From Acetobacter estunensis (GTDB lineage Bacteria > Pseudomonadota > Alphaproteobacteria > Acetobacterales > Acetobacteraceae): 64,000 nucleotides of DNA. Positions 38,038 through 46,989 of this stretch are shown here, piece by piece; position 1 is the first letter of the stretch; each line of letters opens with the position of its first letter. The position numbers and the translations under genes were made by a program. Below the pieces are notes generated by a model. It was not told where the DNA came from and did no database searches. It was given only the letters and a program-made list of their open reading frames with translations. The DNA is taken from the NCBI RefSeq assembly GCF_019083805.1, contig NZ_JAHRDV010000003.1, positions 62,001-126,000 of the forward strand. The letters run 5' to 3'.

Positions 38038-40611
38038 TTATTCCAGAAGCTCCGCCAACATCTCCACCACCTGAGTCATATCGTAAGGCTTGCGCAACAC
38101 AGGTATGGGGCCGAACTCCGACAAAACGGACGCGGCTCCTCCGTATCCAGTGGCAAACGCGAACGGCACGCCTGTCTTTTCAAGTGCGTGCGCAACCGGC
38201 AGGGATGACTGCCCACGCACATTAACATCAAGCAAAGCAACGTCGAGCGGATCTGTGCCTATGGTATCCAGAGCTTCCCGTATTGATGACACCGCCCGTA
38301 CGGCAGCGACCTGACAGACTTCAAGCGTTTCTTCCACTTCCATCGCAACCAGAAACTCGTCTTCCACCACCAGAACACGCTTTCCACTCAATACAATTTC
38401 CGGTGTGCGCTTTTCGCCCACATCTGCCCTTGATGGGGCGTCTCCTTTCTCAGGTGGCGCGATTGGAACTGCGGCTGCCACATTAGCGGGAAGATGCACC
38501 TCCACGATCAATCCTTCCGGCTCGAACCGGCGAGCTGTGCGTCCGCCCAGATCGTGCGCGATGGCACGGTTCATCAACAGCGTACCAAAGCCCGACCGTG
38601 CAGGCTCCTGCACAGGTGGACCACCGCTTTCCTGCCACAGAATGCTCCATTCCCGTTTTTCTGCGTCATGCGTCCATGTCACTGCAACCCGTCCATCCGG
38701 AACGGACAAAGCGCCGTATTTGGCAGCATTCGTCACCAATTCATGGAGCAATAAAGTCAGAAACGTCGTGGCTCTATCCGTCAGTGGCAGGTCCGGACCA
38801 TCGAGTTGCATGCGATCGGATTCCCCCACATACGGTGCGAGTTCGATCGTCAATATCTCCCGCAGATCCGTGTTCTGTTCGGGGTTCATCATCTGGTCAT
38901 GCGCTTCGGCCAATGAACGCAGACGGCCTTGCAACTGCACGACATCCTCCATCGTGCAACTGCCACTTGCCACCACATGCGACACAAGCGACTGCACCAC
39001 GGAGAGAATGTTCTTCACACGATGATCCAACTCGCTGCTGATCATGCGCTGCATGGCTTCGCCCCGCGCCCGCTCACGCAACTTCTGCTGATGTGAAACA
39101 GCCATAAGCTCCATCAGCGCCGTGCGAAGTTCAGAGGCCAGTTCAAGATCATCTTCTGACCATGCCACGCTGCGCTTTCGCACTTCTTCTTTCCATATCT
39201 CGAAACTACGACGCGGCGTGAGCCGCATTCCGCTTGGACCAGTGGTATAGGTTTTCTCCGGATCACCACCCCACACTACAGTGCGGATCGCTTCCTGCCG
39301 GAAAAGAATGAGGTAGGCCTGCGCATCGGGAAGGATGGGAATAACCAGAGCGCCCGCGACCTCACCCACCTGCCGTTCCAAATCGGGGGAGGCCGCACTC
39401 AGATGATCACATGCCCATATCTGATGATGTCCCTGCTGCCTTGCCGAGGCGAGGATCCGCCCTGCCACGTCCTCAGACACAGCCAGCCCTGACGTCGTCC
39501 ACCGCCCTTCTGTCCACACGCCGCCGCCGTTGCAGGGAATAAGGTGCAGAAGGGCCGCCAGATGCCGATGCACATAGGACGCAATGTCCGAAACGCCCTT
39601 TGCGTCATGCAGAAACTGCGAAAGAAATGTATCCGCTTTCGCGCGGAGCGCCAGCCGGCGGGCGCGCACAAGAGCTACGATTTGAAGAGAGGCGATCTCT
39701 CCCAACATTTTGGCTGCAATACGTTCACCCATCGACAGCCGCTTTGGGCTATAGTGATGGCAAGCAATCAATCCCCACAGCTTCCCATCGACGATAAGCG
39801 AGATCGACATGGATGCTCGCACGCCCATGTTGGTCAGATATTCGCAATGGATAGGCGAGACAGCCCGCAGATGCATGAACGACATGTCCAGCGGCGCACG
39901 ACCATCCTCCTCCACAAGCGGGATCGGCTCATAGGCCACATCGCCGATCACCCGGATGAGCGAGCGCCTGTATAGTTCACGAGCCTGAGCGGGGATGTCG
40001 CTGCTGGGAAAATGCTGCCCGAGAAAGCTCTCCAGCTCGATCGCCCGCTCTTCCACCACCACTTCACCTGACCAATCCGGCGCAAAGCGGTAGATCATCA
40101 CGCGATCATAGCCGAAAGCGCGGCTCAGTTCAGAGGCCGCAACCCGAAGCAGGGCGAGAATGTCGGAATGATTCCGCAACCGCTCCACCGCTGTGCGCAG
40201 ACGCGTGAGCAGATGCAGAACCGTCAGAGGATCGGCGCTGACCGGCTCGCATTCCACCACGATATCCTGCCCGGACCGATGCACCACCATGTCACGCCGC
40301 AGACCGCCTGGAAACACGACGTCAAAACGTATGGCCGGATGTCCGAATGCCTCACGATTGGAAAGTGCCAGGATCGTTGCGGCAACATCGCTACCAACGC
40401 ATTCTTCCAGCGACATTCCCAAATACAGGCGCAAGCACCCCATATCGGTTTCCGCATTGACGGAATATCGCACGAGCTGATGCTTACCGACAGAAAATGC
40501 CAGCATGCACCCGCCCGGCTGAAGGCACGAAGGGATATGGATGGGCTCGCGATCACAGGTCGTCAGGTCGGCCTGCCCAAAAATTACAGGATCAACCTGC
40601 GTATCCGTCAT
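38038..40611 (-). CDS. bphP: Bacteriophytochrome HWE histidine kinase with fused receiver domain
   Basis: An 857-residue red/far-red light sensor. The biliverdin-binding Cys19 lies in LTTCDREPIHIPSCLQPGG before the PAS domain. The GAF domain has FPSSDIPAQARELYRR and SPIHCEYLTNMGVRASMSIS. The PHY domain has the PRxSF tongue (LTPRRSFEIW). The kinase is HWE type: SSELDHRVKNILSVVQSLVS, HELVTNAAKYGALS and WQESGGP. The C-terminal receiver (~740-857) keeps acidic VVEDE, the phospho-acceptor in LLDVNV and Lys in RKPYD. It starts three bases after the heme oxygenase gene. The output partner is not in the window. Confidence 0.95.
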   Translation of the reverse strand: MTDTQVDPVIFGQADLTTCDREPIHIPSCLQPGGCMLAFSVGKHQLVRYSVNAETDMGCLRLYLGMSLEECVGSDVAATILALSNREAFGHPAIRFDVVFPGGLRRDMVVHRSGQDIVVECEPVSADPLTVLHLLTRLRTAVERLRNHSDILALLRVAASELSRAFGYDRVMIYRFAPDWSGEVVVEERAIELESFLGQHFPSSDIPAQARELYRRSLIRVIGDVAYEPIPLVEEDGRAPLDMSFMHLRAVSPIHCEYLTNMGVRASMSISLIVDGKLWGLIACHHYSPKRLSMGERIAAKMLGEIASLQIVALVRARRLALRAKADTFLSQFLHDAKGVSDIASYVHRHLAALLHLIPCNGGGVWTEGRWTTSGLAVSEDVAGRILASARQQGHHQIWACDHLSAASPDLERQVGEVAGALVIPILPDAQAYLILFRQEAIRTVVWGGDPEKTYTTGPSGMRLTPRRSFEIWKEEVRKRSVAWSEDDLELASELRTALMELMAVSHQQKLRERARGEAMQRMISSELDHRVKNILSVVQSLVSHVVASGSCTMEDVVQLQGRLRSLAEAHDQMMNPEQNTDLREILTIELAPYVGESDRMQLDGPDLPLTDRATTFLTLLLHELVTNAAKYGALSVPDGRVAVTWTHDAEKREWSILWQESGGPPVQEPARSGFGTLLMNRAIAHDLGGRTARRFEPEGLIVEVHLPANVAAAVPIAPPEKGDAPSRADVGEKRTPEIVLSGKRVLVVEDEFLVAMEVEETLEVCQVAAVRAVSSIREALDTIGTDPLDVALLDVNVRGQSSLPVAHALEKTGVPFAFATGYGGAASVLSEFGPIPVLRKPYDMTQVVEMLAELLE

Positions 40612-40614
40612 GTT

Positions 40615-41157
40615 TCATCCTTGAATCATTGCATCACGCGCCAGAACGAATGCCGTACACGCAGCCGACATAACCTTGTCTGGCGCCAGATAGTCCATCT
40701 TCTCAAGACGCTCTACAAACCCGCTCCAGTGTGTGGGTCGGGAGACTTGGCGGACGAGATGCCGAGCGCCAAAATTCTGATCGAAACCCAGCGCTTGCGC
40801 CTGCTGAATCAGTACCCGCGCTCCAAGCGCGGAGCCTTCCAACACATACGCCAGCCCCACTGTCTTTTCGGGACAATCCAGCACCAGAACATCTCCCACC
40901 GGAGCCGCTTCAAGTTCCAGATCGGCAAGATCCGCCAGCAGTTCTGGCTTCAGAAAGGTGGGACGCCAGTCATTCAATGCCTCTGGCCAACAGGCCGAGC
41001 GCAATGCTTCTTCACCAGAGAGTCGGAATCCTGCGATTCCTCTCACATATCGCCGATACGCCTCTGGCGTTGTGAGTGGTTCGATCAAAGCATCGAGTTC
41101 ATTGTGCAGGGGACGGGTGGCGGAGCGCAGACGTCCACGAAGAGTAATCTCATTCAT
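40615..41157 (-). CDS. bphO: BphO, bacterial biliverdin-producing heme oxygenase
   Basis: A 180-residue heme oxygenase. The proximal heme ligand is most likely His18 in RSATRPLHNELDALI, and GLAYVLEGSALGARVLIQQA is the distal-helix Gly-rich block. It opens heme to biliverdin, the chromophore of the phytochrome encoded three bases downstream, so the two form a light-sensing operon. The ATG at 41157 (MNEITLRGRL) is chosen over frames to 41214, which add an unrelated Cys-rich extension. A role in iron release is a secondary possibility. Confidence 0.93.
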   Translation of the reverse strand: MNEITLRGRLRSATRPLHNELDALIEPLTTPEAYRRYVRGIAGFRLSGEEALRSACWPEALNDWRPTFLKPELLADLADLELEAAPVGDVLVLDCPEKTVGLAYVLEGSALGARVLIQQAQALGFDQNFGARHLVRQVSRPTHWSGFVERLEKMDYLAPDKVMSAACTAFVLARDAMIQG

Positions 41158-41491
41158 GAAACAGGAAATACCAAAGCAGATAGGATTCTGCATGACGTCA
41201 GTGAAGACACGCACCTGACCTCCATGACTGTAAGACCGCGCCTCTAATTGAACCAGTTATCCAGATTACGCTGCGAACCATACAAATGGAACGTTTGTTC
41301 CTTTCACCTGAAGCCCGGCTGCCGAGCGTACGTCAAGGAACTTCTGACACATCAGCAAGACAGCCGTTTCACGCGTTACAAAATGACTGTTGCCCCCTAC
41401 CCATTTCCTTCTCCATGTCGATAGCATTGCACTGGCCCCTGCGATTGCGTCATGGTGCGCCCACGTTTCATCCCAGCAGGAGACCGGTCCC
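41158..41491. other. 334-base divergent intergenic region between bphO and the nitroreductase gene
   Basis: No gene is supported. It should hold both promoters. GGAAC-GTTT-GTTCC at 41288-41301 is a short perfect-arm inverted repeat. A CAGGAGAC ribosome site precedes the plus-strand gene. Confidence 0.45.
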
Positions 41492-42097
41492 ATGAAGCAC
41501 GATATTTCGGCCCTTGATGTGCTGCTGTCGCGTGCGTCCACCGATGATCTCGAAGCGCCCGCACCGACGGGTGAGGAGCTGGAAACCATCCTCTCCGCCG
41601 TCATGCGTGCGCCCGATCATGGCAAACTGCGCCCATGGCGTCTGCTGCTTGTCCGTGGTGATGCCCGCCAGAAACTGGCGGAGAAAGTTGTCGCCAGCAT
41701 GAAGCGGCTCGATCCGGACGTTCCTGAGAAAAAGATCGCAAAGCGCCATGACCGGATGGCGAACATGCCACTGACCATCGTACTGGGCATGCATCTGCGC
41801 CCAGTGGACAAGAATATCCCCCTGATCGAGCAGGAACTCGCCGTGGGCGCGGCCGGAATGAACCTGCTCAATGCTCTGCACGCAACAGGCTATGGCGCGG
41901 TCTGGGTTTCGGGCGATATCACCTACGATCCCGTGCTGGCGACCGAACTCGGCTTCCCGTCCCCGCATGCGCTGGCCGGATTCTTCTTCGTCGGCACGCC
42001 CAAAAAGCCGGACCACGAGACAAAGCGTCGGCCTGTTGCTCCCTATGTCGCGGAATGGACGGGCGCGCCCGCCACCTTCGCGGCCGACAAGGACTGA
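41492..42097 (+). CDS. YdjA-type nitroreductase family protein
   Basis: A 201-residue flavoprotein of the small nitroreductase group. Landmarks are the N-terminal LLSRASTDDLEAPAPTGEEL, MRAPDHGKLRPWRLLLVRGD (FMN-contacting Arg/Lys region), ELAVGAAGMNLLNALHATGY and GAVWVSG. Family members use NAD(P)H and FMN to reduce nitro compounds or quinones; the true substrate is unknown. The ATG at 41492 follows CAGGAGAC. The ubiM-like gene follows ten bases later, so the two are probably one transcript. Confidence 0.9.
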   Translation: MKHDISALDVLLSRASTDDLEAPAPTGEELETILSAVMRAPDHGKLRPWRLLLVRGDARQKLAEKVVASMKRLDPDVPEKKIAKRHDRMANMPLTIVLGMHLRPVDKNIPLIEQELAVGAAGMNLLNALHATGYGAVWVSGDITYDPVLATELGFPSPHALAGFFFVGTPKKPDHETKRRPVAPYVAEWTGAPATFAADKD

Positions 42098-42107
42098 GGC
42101 TGCTGAT

Positions 42108-43319
42108 ATGACTCACCCCGCCGTACATGATGTCGCCATCATCGGAGGAGGCCCCGTGGGACTCGCCGCAGCTCTCTCGCTGGAGGCGGCGGGGCTATCG
42201 GTGGCGGTTCTGGAACGGGCGGACGCGCATATCTGGGCGCAACCGCATTTCGACGGACGCGAGATCGCACTGACGCATCATGCCCGCGAGATGCTGGAGC
42301 GCCTTGGCGCGTGGAAACATATCCCCCACAGCGTCATCTGCCCTTTGGCCGAGGCGCGCGTGGAGACAGGGCGACAGAACCATCCGCTGATCTTCGAGAA
42401 CGGACAGGGGACCACGGAAAACCCACTGGGGTGGCTTGTCTCCAACAATATGATCCGTCGCGCACTGCATGCGGAGGCGGAAGAGCGTGCTGGTATCACG
42501 CTCATGCCTGACGTGACGGTGGACACCGTTCGACAGAACACGAACGAAGCCGTCATCCACCATGGCGGGGAGCGCAACGGACGCTTCCCGGCCCGTCTGG
42601 TCATCGCAGCGGATGGACGGTTCTCCCCCACCCGACGCCGCGCGGGAATCGGGGCTGTCGTTCATGATTTCCAGCGGATGATGATGGTCTGTCGCATGAC
42701 GCATGACCTGCCGCATCACAACGTCGCCCTGCAATGGTTCGATCGCGGTCAGACCATCGCGCTTCTGCCCGTGAACGGCAACGCCTCTTCGCTGGTGCTG
42801 ACCCTGCCGCCCGCCGATATCGGGCGCCTGATGCACGCCGAGCAAGGGGTCTTCAATGCCGAAATCATGCAGCGCGTTGGCAATCGTCTTGGCACATTGC
42901 GTCTTGTCAGCACACGCCATGCTTATCCACTCAAGGCGGTTTACGCCCACCGCTTCGCGGGACGCCGACTGGCCCTGATCGGAGATGCGGCCGTGGGCAT
43001 GCACCCCATCACCGCGCACGGCTTCAATCTGGGCCTGCGCGGGGCGGAAACGCTCACCCATAACGTCGGGGATGCCTTCAGGAAAGGACAGGATATCGGC
43101 GCTACGTCAGTCCTTCGCCGTTTCGAGCGACAGCACCGCGCTGCCACCATGCCGATGTTTGCGGCCACGAACGGTATCGCCACGCTCTACACCCGCGACG
43201 CCGCGCCGTTTCGGGCGCTTCGCGCCATGGGACTGCGTGTTGCCGACGCGCTACCTCCTTTCAAATCAGCGGTAACGGCCATGTTGATGGATCGGGGGCC
43301 GTCCTCTTTCTCCGGCTGA
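42108..43319 (+). CDS. ubiM: UbiM-type FAD-dependent ubiquinone hydroxylase
   Basis: A 403-residue class A flavin monooxygenase. The FAD site is VAIIGGGPVGLAAALSLEAA, the second motif VIAADGRFSPTRRRAG, and the third GDAAVGMHPITAHGFNLGLR. The last lacks the usual GDAAH of UbiH/UbiF and matches UbiM instead, as does FDGREIALTHHAREMLERLG. UbiM hydroxylates the ubiquinone ring at one or more positions in some proteobacteria. It acts at the inner membrane on lipid intermediates. The ATG at 42108 fits. If it is not UbiM, it is another UbiH-family hydroxylase. Confidence 0.82.
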   Translation: MTHPAVHDVAIIGGGPVGLAAALSLEAAGLSVAVLERADAHIWAQPHFDGREIALTHHAREMLERLGAWKHIPHSVICPLAEARVETGRQNHPLIFENGQGTTENPLGWLVSNNMIRRALHAEAEERAGITLMPDVTVDTVRQNTNEAVIHHGGERNGRFPARLVIAADGRFSPTRRRAGIGAVVHDFQRMMMVCRMTHDLPHHNVALQWFDRGQTIALLPVNGNASSLVLTLPPADIGRLMHAEQGVFNAEIMQRVGNRLGTLRLVSTRHAYPLKAVYAHRFAGRRLALIGDAAVGMHPITAHGFNLGLRGAETLTHNVGDAFRKGQDIGATSVLRRFERQHRAATMPMFAATNGIATLYTRDAAPFRALRAMGLRVADALPPFKSAVTAMLMDRGPSSFSG

Positions 43320-43400
43320 AGACGCCAGTGGAATCGGGACGAAACAACTCTTTGTAAATCTTTCACGGTCAGGGTGGCCTCCAAAGGAGAGCCGCCCCGC

Positions 43401-44141
43401 ATGGACAACACGACCTATATCGCGCTGTCACGCATGGACGCTGAAACGCGGGCCATGAGCGTGCTGGCCAACAATCTGGCCAATGGTTCCACGCCCGGAT
43501 TCAAAGCCGGTCATCTCCAGTTTTCCGATTATCTCGTGAAGGCGAAGGGAGGCACTCCCGCCCCGGGCGAATCCCCCGACACCTACACGCAGGACCGCGC
43601 GACATGGCGCGACTTTTCGCAGGGTGCCCTGCAACAGACCGGAAATCCGCTTGATCTGGCCATTTCTGGAGAAGGCTATTTCTCCGTGATGACCGCAAAC
43701 GGCGTGCGTCTCACCCGCAATGGCCGTTTCCAGAAACTTTCGGATGGAAGCGTCACGGATGCGGCGGGCAACGCTCTGCTCGACCGAACGGGACAGCCCA
43801 TTGTCCTGCGCCCTGAAGACCGCACGATCAACATTTCGGCTGATGGCACCATCTCGACGGAAAGCCGCGTGGTGGCCGAACTCGGCCTCGTGAACGTGGC
43901 CAACCCGCACGACCTCTCGGAGGAAGGCGATCAGCTTTTCCGCGCCAAGACCCCCACCACGCAGATGGAGGTCAAGGAGTTCCGGCAGGGCATGATTGAG
44001 GGCAGCAACGTCAATACCATGACGGAAATGACAAACCTCGTTCAGTTGCAACGTGATTTCCAAATCACAGCCAATCTCGTCGATAGCGAGTCCACGCGAC
44101 GCCAGAATGCGATCGACAAGATCATCCAGACCCAGTCCTGA
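43401..44141 (+). CDS. flgF: FlgF, flagellar proximal-rod protein
   Basis: A 246-residue rod protein exported by the flagellar type III apparatus. The N-terminal SVLANNLANGSTPGFKA is the rod/hook ANN(L/I)AN motif, ISGEGYFSVMTANGVRLTRN lies in the middle, and the C-terminal EGSNVNTMTEMTNLVQLQRD matches the family. AAAGGAG at 43383-43389 fixes the ATG at 43401. flgG, flgA and flgH follow, so this is the start of a rod/P-ring/L-ring run; no flagellar genes precede it. Confidence 0.95.
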   Translation: MDNTTYIALSRMDAETRAMSVLANNLANGSTPGFKAGHLQFSDYLVKAKGGTPAPGESPDTYTQDRATWRDFSQGALQQTGNPLDLAISGEGYFSVMTANGVRLTRNGRFQKLSDGSVTDAAGNALLDRTGQPIVLRPEDRTINISADGTISTESRVVAELGLVNVANPHDLSEEGDQLFRAKTPTTQMEVKEFRQGMIEGSNVNTMTEMTNLVQLQRDFQITANLVDSESTRRQNAIDKIIQTQS

Positions 44142-44168
44142 ATTATCTGAAAATGGAAACCCACTGAC

Positions 44169-44957
44169 ATGATGCGTTCCCTCGACATCGCCGGCACCGG
44201 CATGCAGGCCCAGCAGACGAATGTTGAGGTCATCGCCAACAACATCGCCAACATGACGACGACGGGCTTCAAACGCCGTCGTCCCGAGTTCCAGGATCTC
44301 ATCTATCAGGATCTGCGGCGCGTCGGCACCATGAGTTCGGACAGCGGCACGCTGGTTCCCGCCGGTGCACAGGTGGGTCTGGGTGTCCGCACGGCGGGCA
44401 TCTACCGTATCAACGAGCAGGGAACACTGGAGCAGACCAACAACAGCCTCGATCTTTCCATAGAGGGACCGGGTTACTTTCAGGTCACACTCCCCTCCGG
44501 TGAATATGCCTACACCCGCGACGGTACATTCTCCCTGTCCGACACAGGCATGATCGTCACCGCAGATGGCTATCCAGTCAGCCCGGGCATCACCATTCCC
44601 AACAACGCTCAGACCATCACCATCGACCAGACCGGTCAGGTACAGGTCACGATCTCGGGTCAAACACAGTCCACGGTTGTCGGCCAGTTACAGATGGCCA
44701 CGTTCCAGAACGAAAACGGTCTGGCCGCCATGGGTCAGAACCTGTTCACCGAAACACAGTCCTCGGGCAACGCCATCACCGGTACAGGCCAGAGTGTAGG
44801 CTTCGGCAGCGTGCGACAGGGCTATGTGGAAGAGTCCAACGTCAATGTGGTGACGGAAATCACCGATCTCATCACCGCCCAACGCGCGTACGAGATGAAC
44901 AGCAAGGTCATCACAGCATCCGACGAGATGCTCCAGACCCTGTCTGCCCTGAAATGA
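44169..44957 (+). CDS. flgG: FlgG, flagellar distal-rod protein
   Basis: A 262-residue rod protein, the family's standard length. Marks are VEVIANNIANMTTTGFKRRR at the N-terminus, GPGYFQVTLPSGEYAYTRDG, and EESNVNVVTEITDLITAQRA at the C-terminus. It polymerises at the distal end of the rod in the periplasm. It starts 27 bases after flgF, and its stop overlaps the flgA ATG (44954-44957), so assembly-factor translation is coupled. Confidence 0.97.
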   Translation: MMRSLDIAGTGMQAQQTNVEVIANNIANMTTTGFKRRRPEFQDLIYQDLRRVGTMSSDSGTLVPAGAQVGLGVRTAGIYRINEQGTLEQTNNSLDLSIEGPGYFQVTLPSGEYAYTRDGTFSLSDTGMIVTADGYPVSPGITIPNNAQTITIDQTGQVQVTISGQTQSTVVGQLQMATFQNENGLAAMGQNLFTETQSSGNAITGTGQSVGFGSVRQGYVEESNVNVVTEITDLITAQRAYEMNSKVITASDEMLQTLSALK

Positions 44958-45952
44958 TCCTGACGGCACATCGTCTTTTCCTCATCCTCGGAATGGGGGT
45001 GTGCCTTGCCTCGTCGCCGCTCAACGCGGCGACGCTGCGCAGGACTGCAACGCTTCACAACACTCAGGTCCATCTGTCCGATCTTTTCGAGGGGCTCGAT
45101 CCAGGGCAGGACTGCGACCTTGGCCCCGCTCCTGCGGTGGGACAGACTCTTGTCATCGGCGGCCCACAACTCGAAGCCATCGCACAACAGTTTGGCGTCG
45201 ACTGGCCGGATGCCTCCGAACTGGCCCAGACGACCCTGACCCGCGCCAGTCACACCATTACGGAAGACGAGGTCATGCCGTTCGTTCTATCCGGCCTGAA
45301 GGATCGGGGCGTAAGCGACACCGCCACCATCGACCTTGCCGATTTCATTGGACCAACAGTTGCAGCAGACCCCGCGCCCACATTGCGTCTGACCAACATC
45401 GTCTATGACGCGACGCACGGACATTTCTCTGCGTTCTTTTCCATTCCACAGCAGGGCAGCGCGCCTGTCTCCTTTCGGGCAGACGGCACGGTCAGTTCCC
45501 GTATGGACGTTGTCGTGGCCAGTCACGACCTCGTCGCCGGACAGGTTCTCGCGGCCTCGGATCTGACGACAGCCACAATCGATTCCCGTGCTCTGCCATC
45601 CGGTGCGATCCTCGACCCGGACGATGCCGTGGACATGCTCACCAAACACGATATTCGGGCGCACACGACACTCACCACAGCCCTCCTTGATCATGTGCTT
45701 CTGGTGGAAAAAGGGGCCCCCGTCGTGCTGGATGTCTCCTCCACCGGCCTGCACCTGACTGCGTCCGGCGTAGCTCTGGATTCAGGCGCCCGTGGCGAAC
45801 ACATCCATGTCCTTAACCCCGTCTCCCGCATGGTCGTGGTGGGATCCGTCATTGACCGGACCCGAGTTGAAGTCACGCCGGGCACGACCCCAATGCCGGC
45901 GGACGCACATGAATTGCATTCGAACGGTCAACGTTCTCATCGAAACATTTGA
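44954..45952 (+). CDS. flgA: FlgA, P-ring assembly chaperone
   Basis: A 332-residue periplasmic protein required for P-ring formation. A signal peptide (MILTAHRLFLILGMGVCLAS, cleavage near LNA-A) precedes a divergent N-terminal half. The C-terminal SAF domain is clear: VVVASHDLVAGQVLAASDLT, then DAVDMLTKHDIRAHTTLTTA and IHVLNPVSRMVVVGSVIDRT. It is longer than enterobacterial FlgA (~220), as is usual in alphaproteobacteria. The final ~20 residues are an unmatched His-rich tail. Confidence 0.93.
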   Translation: MILTAHRLFLILGMGVCLASSPLNAATLRRTATLHNTQVHLSDLFEGLDPGQDCDLGPAPAVGQTLVIGGPQLEAIAQQFGVDWPDASELAQTTLTRASHTITEDEVMPFVLSGLKDRGVSDTATIDLADFIGPTVAADPAPTLRLTNIVYDATHGHFSAFFSIPQQGSAPVSFRADGTVSSRMDVVVASHDLVAGQVLAASDLTTATIDSRALPSGAILDPDDAVDMLTKHDIRAHTTLTTALLDHVLLVEKGAPVVLDVSSTGLHLTASGVALDSGARGEHIHVLNPVSRMVVVGSVIDRTRVEVTPGTTPMPADAHELHSNGQRSHRNI

Positions 45953-45982
45953 TTATTCTTCTTGTTGGATACTGCCTTTTAT

Positions 45983-46708
45983 ATGAAACGCGCCCTTTCC
46001 CTGCTCAGTCTCCTTGCCCTGACCGCCTGTAATGGCGGCATCGGACACTTGAGTGAGATAGGGCACCCACCTGCGATGACACGCACGCAGGATCCCACAC
46101 GCGATACATCGTATCGTCCCGTCACCATGCCCATGCCGCCACTCCAGCCGCCTCCGGCTGAAGTCGCCAGCCTCTGGCGACCGGGCAGCCGGGCGTTCTT
46201 CAAGGATCAGCGCGCAGCACAGGTGGGGGATCTTGTAACTGTCATCGTGGATATCACCGACAACGCGACCATTGTCGACAACACCAGCGCAAGCGGCACG
46301 GGCAGCGAGAGCATGGGTATCCCCAGCCTGTTCGGCTTCCACGGCAAAGCCATCTCCCATGTTCTTGGATCAGGGGCGCTCGCCACATCCAGCGACAGCA
46401 GCAACACCGCCGCTGGGCGCATCAGCCGCAACGAAACCGTCACCGTACGTGTGGCGGGCACCATTACGCAGGTACTGCCCAACGGCAACTTCATGGTCGT
46501 GGCGCGGCAGGAAGTGCGTGTGAACAACGAACTGCGTGAATTGCAGGTCACAGGCGTCGTACGCCCACAGGACATCACAGCCGACAACACCGTGACCCAC
46601 GACCGTATGGCCGAAGCCCGCATTTCTTATGGTGGCCGTGGTCAGCTTTCCGTCCTGCAGGCCCCGCGTTATGGGCAGCAACTCATTGATGCCATAGCGC
46701 CATTCTGA
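45983..46708 (+). CDS. flgH: FlgH, flagellar L-ring lipoprotein
   Basis: A 241-residue outer-membrane lipoprotein forming the L-ring around the rod. The signal MKRALSLLSLLALTAC ends at the lipidated Cys16. Family blocks are SLWRPGSRAFFKDQRAAQVG, DLVTVIVDITDNATI, NGNFMVVARQEVRVNNELRE and VVRPQDI. The ATG at 45983 is used, since it gives the perfect lipoprotein signal; a TTG at 45962 is less likely. flgI does not follow; the next genes are on the other strand. Confidence 0.95.
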   Translation: MKRALSLLSLLALTACNGGIGHLSEIGHPPAMTRTQDPTRDTSYRPVTMPMPPLQPPPAEVASLWRPGSRAFFKDQRAAQVGDLVTVIVDITDNATIVDNTSASGTGSESMGIPSLFGFHGKAISHVLGSGALATSSDSSNTAAGRISRNETVTVRVAGTITQVLPNGNFMVVARQEVRVNNELRELQVTGVVRPQDITADNTVTHDRMAEARISYGGRGQLSVLQAPRYGQQLIDAIAPF

Positions 46709-46758
46709 ACGAAGATCCTACGTTTCTTCGTGCAATTCCAAGGGTGTTTTACGAGAAA

Positions 46759-46962
46759 TCAGTCCTCACCGAGGACCGCCTTGGCCCGGCGCACCACTGT
46801 CTCATATTCCTCGTCGGTCAGTTCTCCCCGATTGTAGAACTCGCTCGCCCGCGCAAGCGCATCACGCGCATGGGTCGCATCGGGAATGGGATAGCGCCGT
46901 CCGGGCAAGGCAAAGGCGCTGTCAGGAAGGGCGTTGCGTTCAGCCGCAGTCAATTTCGACAT
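46759..46962 (-). CDS. Small conserved-looking hypothetical protein
   Basis: A 67-residue soluble protein: LTAAERNALPDSAFALPGRR YPIPDATHARDALA describes most of its first half. It matches a small-protein family seen in many alphaproteobacteria whose function is unknown. The second half (LTDEEYETVVRRAKAVL) resembles a SHOCT-like or short helical tail. GGGAGA precedes the ATG. It lies 27 bases upstream of the MATE gene's 3' end on the same strand, that is, downstream in transcription. Confidence 0.75.
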   Translation of the reverse strand: MSKLTAAERNALPDSAFALPGRRYPIPDATHARDALARASEFYNRGELTDEEYETVVRRAKAVLGED

Positions 46963-46989
46963 AAGGGGTCTCCCTCTGGCTCCGACAGA

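Noticed and set aside
43428..44663. 411-codon minus-strand open frame opposite flgF and flgG
   Set aside because: Covers two clear flagellar genes on the other strand and shows no recognisable motif.
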